NCBI RefSeq assembly: GCF_002286935.1
Contig: NZ_MVOH01000001.1
Coordinates: 1 to 64,000 of the forward strand
Length of the DNA stretch: 64,000 nucleotides
Direction of reading: 5' to 3'
Source of the DNA: Bifidobacterium criceti
Lineage (GTDB): Bacteria > Actinomycetota > Actinomycetes > Actinomycetales > Bifidobacteriaceae
The position numbers and the translations under genes are program-made. Each line of letters starts with the position of its first letter. Position 1 is the first letter of the stretch. This document shows positions 57,514 through 64,000 of this stretch, one piece after another. Under the pieces are notes generated by a model, which was given only the letters and a program-made list of their open reading frames with translations, was not told the origin of the DNA and did no database searches.

Positions 57514-58266
57514 TCACATGAGTCCGGACGTGATGTCATGGCCGAGGAGCCATTCGCGCAGGTCGGCGAACTCCTCGAGGCTCACCGCATGGTCGAGGCC
57601 CCGGTATTCGTGCGCCGTGAGCCACGTGTACTCCTCAAGCCACGCGAGCGTTTCGTAGATGTCGTATTTCGGCACGACCGTGTCCGCGGAACCATATCCA
57701 TAGAACGTCGGGATGTTGAGGTCGAGGAGCCGCGCATCGGCCGGATGCGTATGCGGCACGACGCCCGGCGCGAGGAAGCCGGACAGGCTTATCGCCGCAC
57801 GGTAGCGTTCCGGATGCACGCGCAACAGTTGGATCGCGAGCATGCCCCCTTGCGAGAACCCGATCGGCACGACGGGTCGTTCGGGCGCGACATGCGTGGC
57901 GACCCAGTCGTCGATCGCGCTCGCGGCGGCGAACGCGTCATGATCGAGGTCCTCGCCGACCGGGATCGCGTCATGCAGCCACGAGTACGCGCCGCCCTGC
58001 ATCGGTGACGCCTCCTGCAGCACAAGCGGCGCGCGCAGCGACACGTAATCGTTGTAAGGGGCGACGTAGCGCATCATGCCGGCAAGGTCGTCCTCGTTCG
58101 ATCCCCAGCCGTGCAGGCACAACATGAGCGGACGGCCTGCGGCGCCCGTCGCGTCGTCGCGCGAACTCAGCGCGGTCGTGACGGTGAGTGGATCGCCGAA
58201 ATGGCCCGGGACGACGTTCGACCGGCGGCCGGTCGGGACGCCGTGGTTCTCGGATGCATGAGTCAT
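57514..58266 (-). CDS. phospholipase/carboxylesterase-family alpha/beta hydrolase
   Basis: The 250-aa protein is an alpha/beta hydrolase of the PLPT/carboxylesterase group: [12 protein letters not shown] near residue 50, nucleophile GFSQGGMLA near 139, acid GSADTVVP near 190 and catalytic His in DHAVSLEE. It acts on ester substrates in the cytosol; which is unknown. TATATT (58278-58273) ends six bases before the ATG at 58266, again suggesting a leaderless mRNA. It is divergent from dcd. Confidence 0.87.
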   Translation of the reverse strand: MTHASENHGVPTGRRSNVVPGHFGDPLTVTTALSSRDDATGAAGRPLMLCLHGWGSNEDDLAGMMRYVAPYNDYVSLRAPLVLQEASPMQGGAYSWLHDAIPVGEDLDHDAFAAASAIDDWVATHVAPERPVVPIGFSQGGMLAIQLLRVHPERYRAAISLSGFLAPGVVPHTHPADARLLDLNIPTFYGYGSADTVVPKYDIYETLAWLEEYTWLTAHEYRGLDHAVSLEEFADLREWLLGHDITSGLM

Positions 58267-58442
58267 ACCGCCAATATACGCATCGGTGTCCGGATGTGCG
58301 AAGGAAATCAGCCTGTCGCTGCATCGGCGCCCGACGCGCGAGGCTGCGTCGCCGTACGCAATTACACTTGGGTCGAGAATGCCCATGCGCGTGCGCCGCC
58401 GTGGTGCGAGTTGTGATTCGTCATGAAGGAGATGCCCGTAAG

Positions 58443-59024
58443 ATGCTGCTGTCTGACCGCGATATCCTCGCCGCGCAGGCCGAGGGCCATATCTCGCTCG
58501 ATCCGTGGACGCCCGAGATGGTGCAGCCCGCATCGGTCGATGTGCGTCTCGACCGTTTCTTCCGCCTGTTCAACAACCACGCCTACACCTATGTAGATCC
58601 GGCGGAGAACCAGGGCGAGCTCACCGAGCAGTTCGAAGTGCGGCCTGACGAGCCGTGGATCCTGCACCCGGGCGAATTCGCGCTCGGCTCGACATGGGAG
58701 TACGTCAAGCTTGACCCGACACTCGCCGCGCGCCTCGAAGGCAAGAGCTCGCTCGGCCGCCTCGGCATCCTGACGCATTCGACGGCCGGGTTCATCGACC
58801 CCGGGTTCGAAGGCCATATCACGCTTGAGTTGTCGAACGTTTCGACGTTGCCCGTCAAGCTGTGGCCGGGCATGAAGATCGGCCAGATGTGCTTCTTCCA
58901 GCTGAGTTCGCCCGCCGAACACCCCTACGGTTCGGCGACGACCGGCTCCCATTACCAAGGACAGCGCGGCCCGACGCCGTCGCGTTCCTATGTGAATTTT
59001 TACCGCGCGCAAATCACCGATTAG
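58443..59024 (+). CDS. dcd: dCTP deaminase
   Basis: The 193-aa trimeric enzyme turns dCTP into dUTP; some actinobacterial forms are bifunctional and go to dUMP. Signatures are [13 protein letters not shown] near residue 105, [21 protein letters not shown] near 120 and the C-terminal [11 protein letters not shown]. The ATG at 58443 gives the family N-terminus (MLLSDRDI); AAGGAG lies 11 nt upstream. A TACACT at 58363-58368 is a possible -10. Confidence 0.95.
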   Translation: MLLSDRDILAAQAEGHISLDPWTPEMVQPASVDVRLDRFFRLFNNHAYTYVDPAENQGELTEQFEVRPDEPWILHPGEFALGSTWEYVKLDPTLAARLEGKSSLGRLGILTHSTAGFIDPGFEGHITLELSNVSTLPVKLWPGMKIGQMCFFQLSSPAEHPYGSATTGSHYQGQRGPTPSRSYVNFYRAQITD

Positions 59025-59106
59025 TGGTCGGCGCCACGGCCATTCCGGTCCGCGCGCTGCGTGCATCCGTGATTGACCGTGTTTAATGAAGAGAGGCGAA
59101 CGAGCA

Positions 59107-60801
59107 ATGGCGAACAACGCCGATTCCTCCAATTCCGATCTGCAGTTCCCATCCGAGCCGTCCGGTGACGTCGACGGCAATCTGCAGCCGATTGATGAAC
59201 GCGTCGACAGCGCCGCGCTCCAGTTCCCATCCTTCGATGACACGCCGAGACCGGCGACCGAAAAGCCGATGGTGCCGAAATCGGCACCATCGACATCGTC
59301 GCCGACGCCATCGGCGCCCAACGACCACCGCGAACCGCCCGCGCCGCCTACAAGCGCGCGGCATACATCTGATGAGACGACGACGATGCCGACGTTCACG
59401 CTCGCGAACTCGGGCATCGCGGCTCCCGCGCAGTCCTCGGCCCCGACGCAGGCGATGCCGGCGATGCCATCGCAGGACGACGCCGCATCCGATGATTTCA
59501 ACGTGCCGGTATGGGGCGCCGCGGAAGGCAGCGCCGCCGCCGCGGACGATGAGGAGACGGAACTGTTCCCGCCCGCGCCGACGCTGGCGTCAATCAACAC
59601 ACATACATACGCCGCGCACACCGACGACACATCCGTCGACGAGGCGCGCACGGCGACGCTCCCACCGATCGACCCATCCGACGGCACGCGCGTCCTCGGC
59701 AGGACGGCGTCCTCCTATACGAACGCCGTCATCGAAACAGGCGGCGCACAGCCACCCGCGGCCTTCGAACCGCTTGAGGACGTCTCCGACGAGGACGATG
59801 GCGCAGACACCGGCGACGGCGGCGAAGGCCGCCACAGCCGCAACGGCGGCGGGAACCACAAGCGCAGGAACATCATCATCGCCGTCATCGCCGCAATCGT
59901 CGTCGTCGCACTCATCACCGTCGGCGTCGTACTGTGGCGGCGCAACACATCGGCGAACGCGAAAGACGCGGCGCTCACGGCATGCGGACGTTCGCAACAG
60001 GTCGTGCGGTCGGCATCGGCATTGCTCGACAAGGAAGTGAAGGCGGACACCGAGCTCGCCTCGACTCCGCAGGACGCCGTCGCCGACGGCGCGACGCTCA
60101 CGGCGCTCAACGATGCGATGCAGCAGGCGACGTCGTTGCAGAAGGACGTGCAGGACATCGACGCGGCGTGCGCGGCGACGCTCGCACCGAGCGCGCTCGA
60201 ACAGGCCGCGAAACGCCTCGATGAACAGGGCGTGCAGATCGAGGACGCGACGAAGGCGCTCAAGGACGCAGCCGCCGCCGTCAACGCGTCGAAGACCACG
60301 AAGACGCAGACGGACGGCATCAAGAAGACGCTGCAATCGGCGATCGACGACGCGCAGACGCTCTACGACGAATCCGCGGGCCTCGTACAGGACGAGGCGA
60401 CACGCGAGGCGCTCCTCGCCGCGATCAATGACGCGAAGAAAACGGCGAACGACGCGAACCTCACCCAGGAAGCGGCGGACAAGGCACGCGAAGCGCTCAC
60501 CACGGCGAGTGACACCGTGCGCGCATCCGAGGACGCACTCACGCAGGCGAACGCGGCCGCCGAAGCACAACGCCAGCAGGAACTGCTCCAGCAGCAGCAG
60601 AACGCGGCGAACGGCACACAGAACGGACTCGACGGCACAGGCGCCGGCACCGGTGTGAACGGCGACGGCACAGGCGTGAACGGAACCACCGGCGACACCG
60701 GTGTGAACGGTGGTGTGACAGGCGACACCGGTGTGAACGGCGGCGCGAACGGAGGCGCGACAACCCCGAACGATGCCGGCGCAACCGGCGTCCAGCAGTA
60801 G
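59107..60801 (+). CDS. acidic membrane-anchored protein with coiled coil and Gly/Asn repeat tail
   Basis: The 564-aa protein has a disordered Pro/Ser/Asp-rich cytosolic region (to about 255), one helix (about 259-282, IIIAVIAAIVVVALITVGVVLW) and an Ala-rich coiled-coil ectodomain (about 290-500). The tail repeats TGVNG-type units (GTGVNGDGTGVNG, GDTGVNGG). After the helix a pattern with TACG and DAAC cysteines about 60 residues apart resembles the ectodomain of the zinc-ribbon protein at 3124-4386. No known domain is recognised; a wall-spanning sensor or spacer is only a guess. Confidence 0.7.
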   Translation: MANNADSSNSDLQFPSEPSGDVDGNLQPIDERVDSAALQFPSFDDTPRPATEKPMVPKSAPSTSSPTPSAPNDHREPPAPPTSARHTSDETTTMPTFTLANSGIAAPAQSSAPTQAMPAMPSQDDAASDDFNVPVWGAAEGSAAAADDEETELFPPAPTLASINTHTYAAHTDDTSVDEARTATLPPIDPSDGTRVLGRTASSYTNAVIETGGAQPPAAFEPLEDVSDEDDGADTGDGGEGRHSRNGGGNHKRRNIIIAVIAAIVVVALITVGVVLWRRNTSANAKDAALTACGRSQQVVRSASALLDKEVKADTELASTPQDAVADGATLTALNDAMQQATSLQKDVQDIDAACAATLAPSALEQAAKRLDEQGVQIEDATKALKDAAAAVNASKTTKTQTDGIKKTLQSAIDDAQTLYDESAGLVQDEATREALLAAINDAKKTANDANLTQEAADKAREALTTASDTVRASEDALTQANAAAEAQRQQELLQQQQNAANGTQNGLDGTGAGTGVNGDGTGVNGTTGDTGVNGGVTGDTGVNGGANGGATTPNDAGATGVQQ

Positions 60802-60809
60802 ACGGTACG

Positions 60810-62882
60810 TCAGAAGTTCGCGTCGGCGGCGACGCTCATCACATACACGTTCTTGCGCAGCTGTTTCGCCTGCGCGCGCGTGATGTCGCCGTTCTCGACC
60901 ATGTCCTGGATGACGCCGAGCTCGATGCCGAAGCTTTCGCGCTTGACGTCGTCGATCCTCGTCGACATCGACGCCGAATTACGCATGTTCGGACGTGATT
61001 TGAGCGACGCCTCCGCGCGGCGGTAGTCGAGCAGCAACGCGGACACCGCCTCGGTGCTGTACGTCGTGTTCGTCATCTCCGCGTACAGGCGGTCGATGAC
61101 ATGGTCGATCGCGTCGGTCTGCAGGGCGCGCATGCTGATATAGACGTCGTCCTCGCTGAACAGCGGCGTCGAACGGCGTATCTTGTTCGCCGCGCGCCGC
61201 GAGACGTTCGCCGTACGCCGCTGCAGCAGATGGATACGGCCGCGCACGCGCCACGCGATGCGCGACGAGTCGTGTTCGGTGTAGGTGTGCCGCAGTGTCG
61301 TCATGATCTGGTCGAGGAGACGTTCGCATGTCTCGATTTCGATCGCGCGGTCGTGTTCGCTCAATGTGGGGTTGATACGCGCTTCGGCGAGACGGAGTTT
61401 GACGTAGTCCTTCTCCCATTCGAGCGCCGCGATCTGCAGTTCGCCGCGTTCGTCGGACGCCGTGTCGCCGAGCCGTTTCTTGAGTCGTGTGATGCGCTGC
61501 GTATACGAATTGATGACCGCCATGACGGGCGCGCGGTTCTCATCGGTCGTCAGTTCCGCGAGTTCCTCGACGGTGCGTCGCAGCACCTCGATCGACGCTT
61601 CGGTGATCTCACGTGTCTCCGATGCCGATTTGTTCGGTGCGATGACCGGCAGCAGGAAGTTCGCGAGCAGCAGCGTGACGATGATGACGCCGCCGGCGAT
61701 GAAGATGAGTTCGTCGCGCATCGGGAACCATTCGCCGTTCGCGAGCGTATAGGGGATCGTGAACATCAAGGACAGTGTGATTGTGCCTTTTGCGCCGCCG
61801 AAGGTCATGACGGCCGCCGAACGCCAGCGTTCGGGCGTCATGCGGCGGCGTTCGTGCGAATCCTCGGCGCGTGTGAGGCGCAGCATCGCCGACACCCATA
61901 CGAAGCGCAACCCGACGATGACGGCCGAGACGCACAGGATGACCGCGAGGAGCGTCCAGTTGCTCACGGCCGGGTTGTCCCAGCTCGCGCGCATTGCGCC
62001 GGGCAGCAGCAGGCCGAGCAGGATGAACACGGCGCCGTTGAGCGAGAACGAGAACACCGACCATACGCTCGATGCGACGATGTTCGTGCGTGCGACGTTC
62101 GGGCCGATGCCGGTGCGGTCGAAGCGCATCGTCAGGCCTGCGGCGACGACGGCGAGGATGCCGGAGACGTGCGCCATCTCGGCGCCGATGTACAGCAGGA
62201 ACGGCAGGAACAATTCGAGCAGGATGCGCGACGTCGTCGTCTCCCAGCCGAGTTGGCGGGATGTTTCGAACAGCCAGTTCGCGACGAGGCCGATGATGAG
62301 CCCGAACAACGCGCCACCGAAGAACGAGACGACGAATTCGCCGACGGCCTCGGTCACGCGGAACTGTCCCGTCACGGCCGCCGTGATCGCGAACTGGAAC
62401 CCGACGATGCCCGACGCGTCATTGAACAGCGATTCGCCTTTGAGGACGCCCACCTGGCGTTGCGAAAGCGCCGCCTCATGGCTCAGCGAACTCACGGCGA
62501 CGGCGTCGGTCGGTCCGAGCGCGGCGCCGAGCGCGAGCGCCGCGGCGAGCGTGAACATCGGCCATATCGCGTGCAATGTGAAGCCCACGACGATCATGAT
62601 CGCAATCGCGAGCCCGACGGCGAGCGACAGGGAGAGCTTCAACGATTTGAGCAGTTGGCTTTTGTTGATCTCGTGCGCTTCGAGGTACAGCAGCGGCGCG
62701 ATGAAGAGCACCATGAACAGTTCCGGGTCGAGTTCGGTCGTCGGCACGAACGCGAGCTGTGACATGAGCACGCCGAGCGCGATCTGCACGAGCGGTGTCG
62801 AGATGCGTGGAATGAACCTGCTGAGGAACGACGAGAGCAGCACCGCGGCGAGGACGCCTAGGATCAGTTCGAAAACGGCCAC
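60810..62882 (-). CDS. CPA1-family Na+/H+ antiporter
   Basis: The 690-aa protein has about twelve helices (residues 1-410) with GPTDAVAVSS near 125 and ESLFNDASGI near 150, the ion-site motifs of CPA1 exchangers, then a long soluble helical C-terminal domain (~270 residues). GTG 62882 is chosen because a perfect AAGGAGG ends six bases before it; ATG 62960 overlaps a TATGCT -10 and lacks a ribosome site. It converges with the acidic protein gene with 8 nt between stops. Likely role: Na+/pH homeostasis. Confidence 0.93.
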   Translation of the reverse strand: MAVFELILGVLAAVLLSSFLSRFIPRISTPLVQIALGVLMSQLAFVPTTELDPELFMVLFIAPLLYLEAHEINKSQLLKSLKLSLSLAVGLAIAIMIVVGFTLHAIWPMFTLAAALALGAALGPTDAVAVSSLSHEAALSQRQVGVLKGESLFNDASGIVGFQFAITAAVTGQFRVTEAVGEFVVSFFGGALFGLIIGLVANWLFETSRQLGWETTTSRILLELFLPFLLYIGAEMAHVSGILAVVAAGLTMRFDRTGIGPNVARTNIVASSVWSVFSFSLNGAVFILLGLLLPGAMRASWDNPAVSNWTLLAVILCVSAVIVGLRFVWVSAMLRLTRAEDSHERRRMTPERWRSAAVMTFGGAKGTITLSLMFTIPYTLANGEWFPMRDELIFIAGGVIIVTLLLANFLLPVIAPNKSASETREITEASIEVLRRTVEELAELTTDENRAPVMAVINSYTQRITRLKKRLGDTASDERGELQIAALEWEKDYVKLRLAEARINPTLSEHDRAIEIETCERLLDQIMTTLRHTYTEHDSSRIAWRVRGRIHLLQRRTANVSRRAANKIRRSTPLFSEDDVYISMRALQTDAIDHVIDRLYAEMTNTTYSTEAVSALLLDYRRAEASLKSRPNMRNSASMSTRIDDVKRESFGIELGVIQDMVENGDITRAQAKQLRKNVYVMSVAADANF

Positions 62883-63070
62883 GTCGGTCCTCCTTGCCAG
62901 TTCGCGGATAGGTCGCACGACAATCCCACCAAAGCGCTTGTGAGGGGGAGTCTCCAGCATAGCAAGCCGCGCGTTACGATGGTGCGACGGTGCCGGCATG
63001 CCGTCACGTTCCGTATCATGAGTGTGGGATGGCTGAGGATGATATGGACATGGCCGCGTAAGGAGTCGAA

Positions 63071-63547
63071 ATGACCGCACCGATGGACAACGCGCTCACG
63101 CGCGTATGGATGCGCGCCGCGCTCGCGCTCGCCGACGAGGCCGCGCAGGGCGGGGATGTGCCCGTCGGCGCGATCGTGCTTGACGCGCACGGTGCCATCG
63201 TCGGACGTGGCCGCAATATGCGCGAGCGCGACGCCGATCCGCTCGCGCACGCCGAGATCCTCGCGATGCGTGAGGCGGCCGCCGCGCGCGGTGATTGGAA
63301 CCTCGACGACTGTACGCTCGTCGTGACGCTCGAACCGTGCCCGATGTGCGCGGGCGCATGCCTGCAGACGCATATCGGACGCATTGTGTTCGGCGCGTGG
63401 GATGCGAAGCTTGGCGCATGCGGTTCGGTGTGGGACATCCCACGCGACCCCCACGTCGGACACGTCCCCGAGATCGTCGGCGGTGTGCTGGAGCGCGCGT
63501 GCGCCGGACGCCTCGCCGCGTTCTTCCGGACACGGCGCGCGTCATAG
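63071..63547 (+). CDS. tadA: tRNA-specific adenosine deaminase
   Basis: The 158-aa protein has the deaminase zinc motifs HAEIL near residue 58 and TLEPCPMCAGAC near 88, where the Glu and three zinc ligands are present. It converts A34 to inosine in tRNA-Arg(ACG). TAAGGAG lies seven bases before the ATG. It is divergent from the antiporter gene. Confidence 0.95.
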   Translation: MTAPMDNALTRVWMRAALALADEAAQGGDVPVGAIVLDAHGAIVGRGRNMRERDADPLAHAEILAMREAAAARGDWNLDDCTLVVTLEPCPMCAGACLQTHIGRIVFGAWDAKLGACGSVWDIPRDPHVGHVPEIVGGVLERACAGRLAAFFRTRRAS

Positions 63548-63671
63548 TCGATTTTCTTGCGCGCTTCGCCGCACACACCGAACGCTGTCAAGGAATGCGC
63601 GATTGCCTACGATGGTCGTGAGACATGCACCAACCATTGCAATGACGCATCCGAAAGGGGAAGGCGGCACT

Positions 63672-64000
63672 ATGACGACGATCAACGATTTCCACACGAC
63701 GACGAGCGGCGGCGACGGGGTCCGCATCGTCTACCTCGAGGAGCGCGACGCGCGCAGTGCGTGCGCGCTCGCGTTCGTCGGCGACGAACTGCCGCGCATC
63801 GTGCATTGGGGGCGTCCACTCGACGACCCGCGTACGCTCGCCTCGGCCGTCGATGCGCTGCGTCCGCAGCGCGTCTCGGGTGCGCTCGATGAGACGGCGT
63901 GGCCGAGTGTACTGCCGACGCAGGCGGAGGCGTGGACGGGCGCGCCGCGCTTCGTCGTGCGTGCCGAAGGCGTCGAACTGTACTGCCGGTTCACCGTGAC
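63672..64000 (+). CDS. alpha-galactosidase (GH36), N-terminal part (runs off window)
   Basis: Only the first 109 codons are inside the window. The N-terminus (VRIVYLEERD, LPRIVHWGRPL) matches the beta-sandwich domain of bifidobacterial GH36 alpha-galactosidases, which hydrolyse raffinose-family and melibiose sugars. The catalytic aspartates lie beyond the edge. GGGGAAGGCGG precedes the ATG. Weak TGTCAA/TACGAT elements (63586-63613) suggest its own promoter. The family call rests on a short region. Confidence 0.7.
   Translation, partial: MTTINDFHTTTSGGDGVRIVYLEERDARSACALAFVGDELPRIVHWGRPLDDPRTLASAVDALRPQRVSGALDETAWPSVLPTQAEAWTGAPRFVVRAEGVELYCRFTV

Overview
The window is a high-GC actinobacterial chromosome segment that spans the replication origin. 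Family-level matches point to Bifidobacteriaceae, most likely a Bifidobacterium: the fermentative gene set, an MsmK/UgpC-type orphan sugar-transport ATPase, a GH36 alpha-galactosidase start, an NADP glutamate dehydrogenase, and a compact DUF721-recF-dnaN-dnaA arrangement. Species cannot be decided from the sequence alone. No rRNA, insertion sequence, prophage or CRISPR array is visible.

Layout. Bases 1-2600 hold a low-GC 5' fragment of a restriction-modification methyltransferase, a MerR/TipAS regulator and a YgjP/SprT-like zinc peptidase whose promoter carries a near-perfect SOS box. tRNA-Ile and tRNA-Ala follow (2676-2853). Next come membrane and transport genes: a zinc-ribbon protein, a DUF2207 protein, mscL, an MFS transporter, gdhA, a hemolysin-III protein and a VanZ-RDD protein.

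From 12858 to 23606 all genes point left (DUF3566, gyrA, gyrB, DUF721/DciA-like, recF, dnaN, dnaA), with DnaA boxes between dnaN and dnaA. From 23945 to 31284 genes point right (rpmH, rnpA, yidD, yidC, jag/khpB, rsmG, parA, parB, a YdcF protein). A second cluster of five perfect DnaA boxes lies between rsmG and parA, with parS-like sites in and before rsmG. The change of gene direction near 23.7 kb marks the origin region.

From 31313 to 43394 the order trxB, murJ-pseudokinase, DUF6049, NUDIX, divergent pcnA matches the mycobacterial origin-flanking order but lacks sigM and trxC. ispE-rsmA-RpfB-like (41599-45039) also matches mycobacteria. Further right are tRNA-Thr, a DsbA-like thioredoxin, a Ser/Thr kinase, a K+ channel, the MsmK-type ATPase, a DUF4032 kinase-like protein, rlmB, a Ca2+-type P-type ATPase with a structured leader, an esterase, dcd, an acidic membrane protein, a CPA1 Na+/H+ antiporter, tadA and the start of a GH36 alpha-galactosidase.

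How the genes work together. The centre is a replication, segregation and membrane-insertion core: DnaA/DnaN/RecF/gyrase, ParAB with parS, and RnpA/YidD/YidC/KhpB. Around it are envelope genes: the MurJ flippase with a pseudokinase, an RpfB-like muralytic enzyme, a Ser/Thr kinase that could phosphorylate the pseudokinase, and LytR_C and DUF6049 proteins. Recurrent traits are likely leaderless promoters with a -10 hexamer 6-7 nt before the start codon, and many long perfect hairpins without U-tracts.
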